NCBI GenBank assembly: GCA_003230085.1
Contig: QIGV01000072.1
Span: 1-46,458 of the forward strand
Source of the DNA: Gammaproteobacteria bacterium
GTDB lineage: Bacteria; Pseudomonadota; Gammaproteobacteria; SZUA-140
Length of the DNA stretch: 46,458 nucleotides
Direction: 5' to 3'
A program made the translations under genes and the position numbers. The stretch's first letter is position 1, and every line of letters starts with the position of its first letter. Under the pieces are notes generated by a model. It searched no databases. It was not told where the DNA came from and saw only the letters and a list, made by a program, of their open reading frames with translations. Of the stretch, positions 36,826 to 44,946 are shown in pieces.

Positions 36826-36894
36826 TCAACAATGACGACCCAGCTTCATTGATATCGGAGCAATCCCTCGTTCTGAGAGCAGCTGCATTGACAT
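36826..36894 (-). CDS. Possible 22-aa leader peptide
   Basis: MSMQLLSERGIAPISMKLGRHC is preceded by GAGGAGG six bases before its ATG, a stronger ribosome-binding site than that of most genes here. It lies 85 bp before DUF4396. The peptide is not recognised. It ends in Arg-His-Cys. It may be a leader ORF or coincidence. Confidence 0.4.
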   Translation of the reverse strand: MSMQLLSERGIAPISMKLGRHC

Positions 36895-36925
36895 GGTGTG
36901 CCTCCTCAAAATAATACACTTCTCA

Positions 36926-36969
36926 CTTTACCCGGATGACGACACAGGCTGCAACCCATCCCGGTAAAG
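36926..36969 (-). repeat. Leader hairpin upstream of DUF4396
   Basis: CTTTACCCGGATG (36926-36938) and CATCCCGGTAAAG (36957-36969) are inverted repeats with one mismatch and an 18-nt loop. On the minus strand the stem is followed by GTGTATTATTTT and then the GAGGAGG of the small ORF. Confidence 0.6.
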
Positions 36970-37028
36970 ACCATTTTTTCCGCAGTGGTATCGGCATGTG
37001 AAACTGCAATGGTGTTAAGCTTGAGCAC

Positions 37029-37060
37029 AATGTAAAACCTGTGTGCAGCTTACGGGTCAA
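37029..37060 (-). promoter_or_regulatory. MerR-type promoter/operator upstream of DUF4396 (P3)
   Basis: Minus-strand TTGACC (37055-37060), a 20-bp spacer and TACATT (37029-37034). The right half of the spacer, ACACAGGTTT, nearly matches the alpha-glucan phosphorylase promoter (ACAAAGGTTT), and a 21-bp dyad ACC...GGT spans it. The left half-site differs more than in the other two. Confidence 0.6.
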
Positions 37061-37247
37061 GCGATTTTACCTTACATTGCACGTTCCGATGCTGGATGTC
37101 GCCTGGAAAGAAAACGAGTGCTTGCTGCTGATCGCACCTCCCCTGACCACTCTGTCAACAGCTGGGGTTTCGGTCAAGGAATATAATGGCAGTAGCCAAA
37201 CATGGCATTGAGGTTCTGTTACCATCGGGAGATAATGAGATTCATAC

Positions 37248-38456
37248 ATGAATAAAATCGACACCGACAGTAAGTACAGAACCCTGACCCCGAGCCAGAT
37301 TCTCTCCTGGGTGGAGGATGAGACACAGGTTATGCGGTTGCGTACCGATCTTGACGTCATCCCCGGGGGATACATGGCGGCAGCGATCCCGGTACTGGTC
37401 GACTGGCCTGCCAGCAAACCGCACGGTGATCAGGCGTTTATCGTTCTGCGGCACGTCAACTATGGCGGTAACCCGTTTGAGAAATCCACCATACTGCACA
37501 GTGTGCGGGTCCCGCTTGATGGGCTGGCGAGTGTTGAGCTCACGCTGGTACCCTTTGGCGAGGGCGGGCGGCTAGGGCCCTTGCAACATGTGCAGTTGCG
37601 TTTCATTTTTGAATCGGGCAAGGAGCCTGAGCTGCTTAACCTTGCTGGTGCAGAAACCGGTGCAGACCCGCGAATTCCCGACCTTGTGTTTAGCTGGGTA
37701 TCCTGGCGACGCCCGGATGTCAGCTGGAACTTACGCAAAGGCATGGATGACGAATCACAGATTTACTGGCTGAGTCTACGTGCCTTCGCCGGCTCACAGA
37801 AATTTCTGGAGGATGTGCTGGAAGGACGCGACTGGTATTGTTATCCCTTGCGCTTACCGGGCGGGAAAGAAGGCTTGGCTGAACTGTTCATGTCGACGGT
37901 AACACTGGGAGATGGTGTTGCACGCGATACACTGGCGCGCATGCTTGCGGGTGGAGAGGAAGCTTGGTTGAAGCATGCGCCTCCCGATAATAACGCAGAG
38001 CAGGATATTCGCAGCCAGTGGAACGAACTTCTCGTACACATCAAGAAATCAGATCCACAGGCATTGGCAGAGGTGCTTCTTCCCCCGGAGCAGGACACCT
38101 ACCACCCACTGGTACGTTCCTGCGCTACTCTGGCGCGCCATACTGTGTTACTGACAGTAAAGCGGTTGATTGCCAACGGACAGGGAGAAGGTGTGGTACT
38201 GGATAAACTGCCCGAACCGTTTCTCGGTACCACAGAAGTCTGGATGAAGGAATTCGCCCATGCCGGCCTGAGAGGGCTGTTTCTGTGTGCACCAATCGCC
38301 ATACGTTACGTGATGAGGCACCACGAGACAGTACCTAAAGACATCCCTGCTGAGCTCGATGCTGCCGGTCTCATTCAGCGGCACAACGGCAAGCGTTGCC
38401 GGATTCATTACAGTCATAAGGGTACAACGCCCTATGGCCCTGCATTTTTTGTCTAG
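37248..38456 (+). CDS. Unrecognised 402-aa protein
   Basis: Not recognised. It is a soluble protein with no signal peptide or membrane helix. The N-terminal half looks beta-rich (VIPGGYMAAAIPVLVDW, STILHSVRVPLDGLASVELTLVPF) and the C-terminal half helical and charged. HVNYGGNPFEKS and WVSWRRPDVSW stand out as possible conserved motifs. GGGAG lies upstream, but it also serves a six-residue ORF (ATG 37234, MRFIHE) that overlaps the start. The alpha/beta hydrolase gene follows after 15 bp, so the two form a pair. The 187 bp before it also contain the P3 -35 region on the other strand. Confidence 0.7.
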   Translation: MNKIDTDSKYRTLTPSQILSWVEDETQVMRLRTDLDVIPGGYMAAAIPVLVDWPASKPHGDQAFIVLRHVNYGGNPFEKSTILHSVRVPLDGLASVELTLVPFGEGGRLGPLQHVQLRFIFESGKEPELLNLAGAETGADPRIPDLVFSWVSWRRPDVSWNLRKGMDDESQIYWLSLRAFAGSQKFLEDVLEGRDWYCYPLRLPGGKEGLAELFMSTVTLGDGVARDTLARMLAGGEEAWLKHAPPDNNAEQDIRSQWNELLVHIKKSDPQALAEVLLPPEQDTYHPLVRSCATLARHTVLLTVKRLIANGQGEGVVLDKLPEPFLGTTEVWMKEFAHAGLRGLFLCAPIAIRYVMRHHETVPKDIPAELDAAGLIQRHNGKRCRIHYSHKGTTPYGPAFFV

Positions 38457-38471
38457 ACCTTACCTGTTGAC

Positions 38472-39251
38472 ATGCGTTTTTTAAGCTGGCTGACAGACAG
38501 GCTTATTCTTCAATCCAGCCGGCATGATATCCAAGTGCCGGAAAGAAGTCCTGCGCGATTCATACATGGTGATGGTGAACTGGAAGTATGGGTGCACCGC
38601 GTTGGACAGGACACGCAGGGAACGCCGGACCTGTACCTTCTCGAGTTTCCCGGAACGGCCAGTCGCGCCGAGCACAAGACTGATTTTATCGAGGACTGCT
38701 GGTCGCTAAGGTGCGTAGAAATCTGGGCAGTTAATCCTCCCGGTTATGGTAATAGCAGCGGCACGGCGAGTCTGCAGAAACTGCCGGCAATGGCCGAATG
38801 TGCCCTGCAGGAAGTTCGGCAGGTTGCCGGAGAAACCCCCGTGATTGTTGCCGGCGGTAGTCTCGGTAGCGTAAGCGCACTTTACCTTGCTGCACATCAC
38901 CCGGTTGATGGTCTGCTGGTACAAAATCCACCGGCCCTGCGCGAGGTGATTTTGTCACTATCGGGCTGGTGGCACTTCAAGTGGCTAACCCGTATGATTG
39001 CCAAACAGATACCACGTGAACTGGACAGCCTTGCAAATGCCCAGAGGGTGACAGCTCCCGCTGTCTTCGTCACTGCGCAGCAGGACAAGGTTGTACTGCC
39101 CCATATCCAGAATCAGATCATCAAAGCGTTCAATGGACCGTTAAAAATATTTTCCATGCCGGAAGCAGAACATGATACCCCCCTGACGGAGAGCGACTTT
39201 GAACAACTACGCCCCCTGGCAAGCTGGCTATTTGATACCGTTACTCATTGA
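38472..39251 (+). CDS. Alpha/beta hydrolase
   Basis: A 259-aa protein with the nucleophile elbow GGSLGS (Ser about residue 137), an acid in TAQQDKVV (Asp about 202) and a His in EAEHDTPLT (about 236), together a plausible catalytic triad. The oxyanion region is NPPGYGNSSG. There is no signal peptide. The substrate is unknown. Esterase or thioesterase activity is possible. It is co-transcribed with the 402-aa unknown gene and converges on the lycopene-cyclase-domain gene with an 8-bp gap. Confidence 0.78.
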   Translation: MRFLSWLTDRLILQSSRHDIQVPERSPARFIHGDGELEVWVHRVGQDTQGTPDLYLLEFPGTASRAEHKTDFIEDCWSLRCVEIWAVNPPGYGNSSGTASLQKLPAMAECALQEVRQVAGETPVIVAGGSLGSVSALYLAAHHPVDGLLVQNPPALREVILSLSGWWHFKWLTRMIAKQIPRELDSLANAQRVTAPAVFVTAQQDKVVLPHIQNQIIKAFNGPLKIFSMPEAEHDTPLTESDFEQLRPLASWLFDTVTH

Positions 39252-39259
39252 ACAATAAC

Positions 39260-39964
39260 TCAGCGATCACGACCCTCCAATTTACGCCAGGTAAAATGTT
39301 CGTACACACCCGACCAGTACATACCGAAGCCGATAGCAAACAACAGCTCCTCAATGGGCATATAACCAATATTTATCCCGGATAACACTCCCAGATTCCA
39401 AACCCGATCAATATAACCCGGGGCACTCCATTCCAGACCTGCTAAAAAGATGGCGTAATAGATCAAAAACAGCAAACCTCCAATCCAGGTTTTTGATTTC
39501 AGATCCGGCCGACAGAGAACAGTTGCCAAAGCACCGGCAAACATGGCAAGAATTGAAGGGTAAATCGGGTTCCAGGGGAATAAATAGAGCGCAATAAAAA
39601 CAAAAAATGGCGTGGCCAGTGCTTTGTAATGATGCCGGTGCAAAGAGTGATGGCGTTCACAAGCGCCCACAGCCTGAGGAATTTTTTGGGTTAGAAGGTT
39701 ATAAAATACGGAGCCAATACCACCAATACCAAAACAGAAAATCAGGCTTTCGATATCAAATCCTGTATTTTCTGCCAGATCAAACAGGCTGGGTGGCATC
39801 CAGTATTCCGGTACAAACAGCGGTTCGCTCAGGCCGAATGGCATCGTAAACAGGCTCGCCCATAGCATAGCCCGGCGCTGCGCGGGAAACACCATATAGA
39901 CAAGCGCCCAAGGTATCAGAAATGCGCTCGACCAGAGCAACCAGACGTATTGATCAGGATTCAT
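39260..39964 (-). CDS. Lycopene-cyclase-domain (CrtY-c/d-like) membrane protein
   Basis: About 234 aa with six to seven membrane helices. CFGIGGIGSVFYN and YMPIEELLFAIGFGMYW resemble the repeated motifs of heterodimeric/fused carotenoid beta-cyclases (P-x-E-E-x-x-F). No other carotenoid gene is present, so the name reflects fold, not proven activity. The ORF track starts at a GTG (39997) overlapping the phospholipase gene; ATG 39964 is preferred because it follows that gene's stop by 13 bp. It is the last gene of the glgP operon. Confidence 0.6.
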   Translation of the reverse strand: MNPDQYVWLLWSSAFLIPWALVYMVFPAQRRAMLWASLFTMPFGLSEPLFVPEYWMPPSLFDLAENTGFDIESLIFCFGIGGIGSVFYNLLTQKIPQAVGACERHHSLHRHHYKALATPFFVFIALYLFPWNPIYPSILAMFAGALATVLCRPDLKSKTWIGGLLFLIYYAIFLAGLEWSAPGYIDRVWNLGVLSGINIGYMPIEELLFAIGFGMYWSGVYEHFTWRKLEGRDR

Positions 39965-39977
39965 TGCAGACAGCGCC

Positions 39978-41105
39978 TTATAACCATCGCCTGACACTCC
40001 ATCCCAAAAGCTCTGCTAATCGCGGTATCCAGCGGCGATTCCGCCAACGTGTGGCACACACCGCTGAAGCTTCTGCCACGTCAAGCTCAAATTGTGCTTG
40101 TAAACGACTGCAGAGGTCAGGGTCTCGACTGACCAGGTTCAATTCATAGTTTTGAAACAGACTGCGATAATCAAGGTTGGCAGTACCCAATGTCGCCCAG
40201 TTTCCATCCACGATGGCGACCTTGGCATGCAACATTCTGGGCAGGTACTCATAGATCCTGACACCCGCATCTAACAGATGTGCATATACGGCATTGGCTG
40301 CCCAGCCCGCCAGGCGTACATCACTGGTACGCGGCACTAATAATCGAACATCAACACCCCGTTTTACCGCCGCAAGCAATGCTTTCTGCGTACGATGATC
40401 GGGCACAAAATAAGGCGTCGTCAGACAGACCTGTTTTTTGGCGCTGCTTAATAAGTCTTTATATAAACAGGCCAGTCGCCGCCGACAAGAGCGGGTCTGA
40501 TTGGGTACCAGCACACTGCTTTTCCGGCCATCGTTATAGGGCAACCAGCGTCGATCACCGCGCCAGAATGCGTCAAACAACTCGGCAGCCTGGCGGGCCA
40601 GAAGCCCTTGAAAAGAAGCGTGAGTATCACGCCAACGTTCAGCGCCAAAATAGCGCCGTGAACTTTGCCGATGTATATTAAAGCCACCCAGAAAGGCCTG
40701 ATGACCATCTACCACCAGTAGTTTACGATGATCACGGCGGTTGTAGCGCAACGGTTCACGCCAGTGCCAGGGATGAAAGTGACGTACCTGCACCCCCGAT
40801 TGACCTAGCTCAGGTCCCAATGAGCGGTAAAACTGAAACAACGATCCTAGCGCATCTACCAACAGACGCACCTCTACTCCAGCCCTTGCCCGCTCCGATA
40901 AAGCACGGGCAAAACGACGGCCCACCTCATCATCGGCGAAAATGTAAGTCTCCATCCACACCTGCTCTTGCGCACCTTCGATAGCTGCGAGCATCGCCTC
41001 AAACAAATGGTCACCTTCCGTATACAGCTGAATGGTGGCGCCAATAGTGCCTGGCTCCGGCAGTGGGTTGCATGAACAAGGATCATCCACCATGCTATTT
41101 CGCAT
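39978..41105 (-). CDS. Phospholipase D-type cardiolipin synthase
   Basis: 375 aa with two HKD catalytic motifs: HRKLLVVDG (about residue 125) and HAKVAIVDG (about 291), each followed by the conserved GGFN and GTANLDYRS segments. No N-terminal membrane helices are visible, unlike ClsA, so it is closest to the ClsB-type soluble or peripheral enzymes. It would condense phosphatidylglycerol into cardiolipin. It starts 11 bp after the AlbA_2 gene. Confidence 0.88.
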   Translation of the reverse strand: MRNSMVDDPCSCNPLPEPGTIGATIQLYTEGDHLFEAMLAAIEGAQEQVWMETYIFADDEVGRRFARALSERARAGVEVRLLVDALGSLFQFYRSLGPELGQSGVQVRHFHPWHWREPLRYNRRDHRKLLVVDGHQAFLGGFNIHRQSSRRYFGAERWRDTHASFQGLLARQAAELFDAFWRGDRRWLPYNDGRKSSVLVPNQTRSCRRRLACLYKDLLSSAKKQVCLTTPYFVPDHRTQKALLAAVKRGVDVRLLVPRTSDVRLAGWAANAVYAHLLDAGVRIYEYLPRMLHAKVAIVDGNWATLGTANLDYRSLFQNYELNLVSRDPDLCSRLQAQFELDVAEASAVCATRWRNRRWIPRLAELLGWSVRRWL

Positions 41106-41116
41106 TCAATCCCTGA

Positions 41117-41908
41117 TCAGCGCCGCGACACATGCGCCAGTGCTTCTCGAACATCGAGTTCCCGAGTCCCGTTACCAGTACGTAAGAAATAGCGAGGGAC
41201 CTTACCATCGACACAATATACGGGCTCTGGTGAATGCTCCACAACGATACGGCAAACATCTTTTTCATCTATTCCATAAAACATGCAATGCACAAGTGCA
41301 CAAAGATCCCCTCCCAGACGTGTTTTTACGATGTCTGTGATACACCGCTCAAACCCATCCCGGCCTTTATGTTTAAGCGTCTGGTAATCGTTTGCTAATC
41401 CGACGATGTCTCCATCGTCATTGACACCCACCAGCAGGCTTCCGCCCTTATGGTTCATAAATCCCGCGATCGTTTTTGCAATCACACTCTCGAGCGCGCG
41501 ATTAGGCTTGTCCTGCTGGTGGTCCCACCGCACCGAGGACTTAAATTCAAGGTGCTCGCTTTCGCCACTTTTGATCAAAAACGGCAGGTCCACGGCCAGT
41601 TCTTTTTCAAGAGACCGAACGGTTCGATGCTGCCTGATAATGGCAAGATGATACAAGCCAAACCAGGAACCAATGCCACCACCAATAAGGCCGAAAATTA
41701 TGCTCATGGGGATCATCTCAATTGAAAAAGAGGTTTCCAGTCGAAATAGCAAAAACTCCCACAGACTTCCTACACCTGTCGTCATCGTATCCTTAAATTC
41801 AAACCAGTAGACAGCTTTGGTCAGGGGGTGCAAGACAATGATCCCTATCACTGCGCCAAGCAGAAAATGACGCGTCAATGACCACATGTCAGAAGATGTT
41901 ACTTTCAT
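41117..41908 (-). CDS. Membrane-anchored AlbA_2 (schlafen-type) protein
   Basis: 263 aa. Two N-terminal helices (about residues 14-30 and 62-84) are followed by a basic linker and an AlbA_2 domain (about 112-245) with EHLEFKSSVRW, KTIAGFMNHKGGSLLVGVNDDGDIVGL and YFLRTGNGTREL. AlbA_2 domains occur in putative DNA- or RNA-binding regulators, and membrane anchoring is less usual. Two Cys residues lie in LCALVHCMFYG. It is 29 bp downstream of the CxxCH membrane gene and co-transcribed with it. Confidence 0.82.
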   Translation of the reverse strand: MKVTSSDMWSLTRHFLLGAVIGIIVLHPLTKAVYWFEFKDTMTTGVGSLWEFLLFRLETSFSIEMIPMSIIFGLIGGGIGSWFGLYHLAIIRQHRTVRSLEKELAVDLPFLIKSGESEHLEFKSSVRWDHQQDKPNRALESVIAKTIAGFMNHKGGSLLVGVNDDGDIVGLANDYQTLKHKGRDGFERCITDIVKTRLGGDLCALVHCMFYGIDEKDVCRIVVEHSPEPVYCVDGKVPRYFLRTGNGTRELDVREALAHVSRR

Positions 41909-41937
41909 GGCCTGCTACAATAATCTGGCATTGATGT

Positions 41938-42666
41938 CTAGCATGTTTTGTGGGGCGAACGCCTGAACCACATCTGATACAGGGAACTGAATATCTGTAT
42001 CGCTAAACATAAACCCAGCACCCCGCCAGCAATAACTACGGTATAAGCGTAAACAGGATCCCACTTGGTGAGAAACCAGGCCAGGATATCCACGAACATG
42101 GCAACAAAGGGTAATACAATCAGGGTAGACTTCAGCCCACTGTGCATCTCGACACGCCGGAACACCATACCCACGCCGAACAGAATAAGACCAATACCAA
42201 ACAAGTGTATGTGTGATACTTTCATCAGACTATGAATCGACATGCCGGTATCAATGCCGGTTACCTCCTGGATACCCTCATAGGTGGACAAATTCGGAAT
42301 ATCCAACCCGGACTCGGGACTATGACAATCCAGACAGCGCTCGGCCAGTATCGGTCTAACAACCGATTTATATCCGCTTTCGGGTGCTCCGGATTGAATC
42401 CAGGCAACAATTTTTCCACGCGCCTTGATCTGGATATATCCCGACATCGGACCTCGCATTGCCGCCTCCAGGCGACTACCACTACGGTTACCATAATAAT
42501 CTTCTGCAATATCCTCTACCGAAAGACCAGGCTTGCCATCGACATTTTCAAAACTTGTATAGAGAAAAGCCAGCGCCATCAAATACCCCAGCCCCATCAG
42601 TAAAACAAATGAGGTATAGAGCAATCGTTCACTGAATTCACATTCACAAATAGGTCGTAATTTCAT
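41938..42666 (-). CDS. Membrane protein with a haem-type CxxCH motif
   Basis: 242 aa. One N-terminal helix (about residues 15-37) leads to a periplasmic-type loop with CLDCH (111-115, in RPILAERCLDCHSPESG). Three to four helices follow (about 150-168, 179-198, 207-228), the first containing SHIHLFGIGL. The loop could bind one c-type haem and the membrane His residues a further haem or metal. The family is not named here. It follows the YHS gene by 14 bp in the glgP operon. A role in redox or metal sensing is possible but not shown. Confidence 0.75.
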   Translation of the reverse strand: MKLRPICECEFSERLLYTSFVLLMGLGYLMALAFLYTSFENVDGKPGLSVEDIAEDYYGNRSGSRLEAAMRGPMSGYIQIKARGKIVAWIQSGAPESGYKSVVRPILAERCLDCHSPESGLDIPNLSTYEGIQEVTGIDTGMSIHSLMKVSHIHLFGIGLILFGVGMVFRRVEMHSGLKSTLIVLPFVAMFVDILAWFLTKWDPVYAYTVVIAGGVLGLCLAIQIFSSLYQMWFRRSPHKTC

Positions 42667-42680
42667 TTTCTAATTCCAGT

Positions 42681-43169
42681 TTAATGATGGTGGGAAGAGG
42701 TGACTTCCAGACTTTCGATCTGTAGTTCCTCGCTTTCTTGTAAAAAAGCGCGACGCAAGCGCTCTGACCAGCCTCCTCCCAGTTGAATGCCAATCTCAAC
42801 CAGCTTTTCCTCAAGCTGCTTCAATGTCACCTGCAGCAAGTCATAGGTGATCTCTATGGTGTCTTGCGATACCTTGAGATCCTTGATACCCATCATCGCC
42901 TGCAGTGCCTCACTGACCTGCGTGGTATCCTCCGACGACAAAGGCTGGGACAGGCGAATGCGGCGCCGCTTGACCACTTCCCGACCCTCCTGCTTGGGCG
43001 CCTTGTGCCCGGGTGTACCGATATATAAATGGGGATTGGTCAAAAAACGTGCCTTGCACTGCTTTGAACAGAATGCGAAAGACATCTGTAAATATTCAAT
43101 CGCATTGTCCTGCGAGTCCACCATCATCCCACATACCAAATCCTTGACCCGATCATCATCTTGGCTCAT
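42681..43169 (-). CDS. YHS-domain metal-binding protein
   Basis: 162 aa. The N-terminal YHS domain (about residues 8-48) has DLVCGMMV and FCSKQCKARFLTNPHLYIG, matching the YHS module at the start of the copper ATPase in this window ([18 protein letters not shown]). The C-terminal half (about 75-140) resembles the ferredoxin-like HMA fold but lacks GMxCxxC (MMGIKDLKVSQDTIEITYD). The last residues are SSHHH. It is a likely cytosolic metal carrier or sensor. It starts 13 bp after the phosphorylase gene. Confidence 0.82.
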   Translation of the reverse strand: MSQDDDRVKDLVCGMMVDSQDNAIEYLQMSFAFCSKQCKARFLTNPHLYIGTPGHKAPKQEGREVVKRRRIRLSQPLSSEDTTQVSEALQAMMGIKDLKVSQDTIEITYDLLQVTLKQLEEKLVEIGIQLGGGWSERLRRAFLQESEELQIESLEVTSSHHH

Positions 43170-43182
43170 ACCTCACCTCCTT

Positions 43183-44877
43183 CTAGTGTATATACGCCTC
43201 GGTCACATAACGCCGCATCATGCGGTGGGTATTGAAAAATGAAGCATTCTTGCAGATAGCACCTTTCATGACCTTGACCCATTTGTCCTGGTGATTGTGA
43301 TACAGGGGCAAAACAACATGTTCCAGTTTATGGTACAGAGATTGTTCATCCGCACCATTATCGGATTCTGCACTGTCACCGATTGACCAGCCGGTCACCC
43401 CTTCAATGCAGCCCTCGATCCACCAGCCATCCAGAATACTCAGGTTGGGAACACCATTGAATGCCGCCTTCATGCCGCTGGTCCCGGAGGCTTCCATTGG
43501 ACGTAGTGGCGTATTCAGCCACACATCTACACCCGCCACCATTAAACGGGCAATCTCCATATTGTAACCCGGCAGAAAGGTCATATTGACGATGCCGTCA
43601 AGTTCATGAATGTGGCGATGGAGCATCTCTATAAGCTGCTTACCGCCCTCGTCATGGGGGTGCGCTTTACCTGCCAATACAATTTGAAAAGGGTATTTTT
43701 GCGCAATCCTCTTCAAACGTTCCAGGTCGGAAAAAAGTAAATCGGGGCGTTTGTAAGCCGTCATGCGGCGCGCGAAACCAAAGGTGGGAAGATTACTATC
43801 AAACGTCGCCCCGGTCAGCGTCTTGATTTTATCTATCAGCGAAGCTTTCGCAAGCTGGTGTGCGTTTAGGACTTCCTCATCTGAAATACAACATTCGGCG
43901 CGCACCAACAGCTCCGGTTCATGACACCAACCACTCAGGTGGTGATCAAAGAGTTTAGCAAAACCCGGATGGGTCCAGGTATAGGGATGCACCCCGTTGG
44001 TGACTGCATTCACCCGGTAACCGGGAAACATCTTGCGGGAGATTTCGGCATGGCGCTTGGCCACGCCGTTGACGTATTCACTCAGATTAAGTGCCAGGCG
44101 CGTCATATTGAGCTCGTCCTCCCCGGCAAGCTGTTTCAAAGTAGGCAGATCGATAAAATCACCCAGAACACTTTTCACCAGATCATAGGAAAACCGGTCA
44201 TGCCCGGCTTCCACCGGCGTATGTGTCGTGAAACAGCACAGCTCCCGCACCAGCGGAATATCATAGGATGGCTCACCGGGGCGCCTGTCCTCGGGGTGAT
44301 AGGCAAAGCGTTTCAATAATTCCAGGCCCAGCAAGGCAGAATGACCTTCATTCATATGGTGCTGGCGGACTTCAAAACCCAGTGCCTGTAGCAAACGCAT
44401 GCCGCCAATGCCTAAAATAATTTCCTGTTTGAAACGATAGCTTTTATCTCCCCCATACAGTGTATGAGTAATCTTCCGGTCTTCACTACTGTTCTCGTCC
44501 AGGTCCGTATCGAGTAACAGAACAGGTTGCCTGCCCCCCATATGGCCTTCAAGGATATAGAGCCAGGCACTCACCCAGACGGGGCGTCCTTCAATCGTGA
44601 CTGAAACCTTGGCGCCCAGTGGAGTTGCATGATCCGCCGGATCCCAAAACGCGGGCTGCTCGGTCTGACGCCCCTGTTCATCAAGCGCCTGACGAAAGTA
44701 CCCTGCCCTGCTGACCAGACTGACCGCCACCATCGGCAGATTCAGATCGGTAGCTGAACGCATGGTATCGCCGGCCAGCACCCCCAGACCGCCACTATAG
44801 GTGGGAATATCATTGCGTAGTGCAATCTCCATCGAAAAATAGGCGATCCGCGGTTCGTGGATAAATTCATTCAACAT
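43183..44877 (-). CDS. glgP: Alpha-glucan (glycogen) phosphorylase
   Basis: 564 aa, the short GT35 form (alpha-glucan family phosphorylase) with no N-terminal DUF3417 domain. [28 protein letters not shown] is the N-terminal substrate and phosphate region. [19 protein letters not shown] (about residue 466) holds the Lys that binds pyridoxal phosphate. It releases glucose 1-phosphate from glycogen. The ORF track starts at a TTG (44883), but ATG 44877 is preferred because AAAGGA lies 7 nt upstream. It is first in a six-gene operon behind a MerR-type promoter, and downstream of phosphoketolase. Confidence 0.93.
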   Translation of the reverse strand: MLNEFIHEPRIAYFSMEIALRNDIPTYSGGLGVLAGDTMRSATDLNLPMVAVSLVSRAGYFRQALDEQGRQTEQPAFWDPADHATPLGAKVSVTIEGRPVWVSAWLYILEGHMGGRQPVLLLDTDLDENSSEDRKITHTLYGGDKSYRFKQEIILGIGGMRLLQALGFEVRQHHMNEGHSALLGLELLKRFAYHPEDRRPGEPSYDIPLVRELCCFTTHTPVEAGHDRFSYDLVKSVLGDFIDLPTLKQLAGEDELNMTRLALNLSEYVNGVAKRHAEISRKMFPGYRVNAVTNGVHPYTWTHPGFAKLFDHHLSGWCHEPELLVRAECCISDEEVLNAHQLAKASLIDKIKTLTGATFDSNLPTFGFARRMTAYKRPDLLFSDLERLKRIAQKYPFQIVLAGKAHPHDEGGKQLIEMLHRHIHELDGIVNMTFLPGYNMEIARLMVAGVDVWLNTPLRPMEASGTSGMKAAFNGVPNLSILDGWWIEGCIEGVTGWSIGDSAESDNGADEQSLYHKLEHVVLPLYHNHQDKWVKVMKGAICKNASFFNTHRMMRRYVTEAYIH

Positions 44878-44905
44878 GGCCAAATCCTTTTATTTATTGT
44901 TCTAC

Positions 44906-44937
44906 AGTCTAAAACCTTTGTGTAACACCCAGGTCAA
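44906..44937 (-). promoter_or_regulatory. MerR-type promoter/operator of the glgP operon (P2)
   Basis: Minus-strand TTGACC (44932-44937), a 20-bp spacer and TAGACT (44906-44911), identical in both hexamers and in spacing to the merR-copper ATPase promoter. The 21-bp dyad is nearly perfect: ACCT-GTGTnACAC-AGGT with two mismatched positions in each arm. It lies about 30 bp before the glgP ATG. Confidence 0.85.
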
Positions 44938-44946
44938 TTGCTTACT

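Larger units (their letters stand above)
36741..37028 (-). promoter_or_regulatory. Long 5' leader of the DUF4396 gene
   Basis: From the expected start of transcription near 37022 to the ATG at 36740 there are about 280 nt. In transcript order it contains a 13-bp hairpin (12 of 13 paired, 36926-36938 with 36957-36969, 18-nt loop), then GAGGAGG and a 22-codon ORF. No recognised riboswitch class was seen. Confidence 0.45.

Noticed and set aside
36549-36914. Plus-strand ORF spanning the DUF4396 start and its leader
   Set aside because: Mostly antisense to the DUF4396 gene, no ribosome-binding site and no protein-like features.
36903-37025. Minus-strand frame with GMGCSLCRHPGKV, reminiscent of a c-type haem site
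   Set aside because: The motif is CxxCR, not CxxCH, the frame is about 40 codons with only a GTG start inside the P3 -10 region, and it has no signal peptide. Likely chance.
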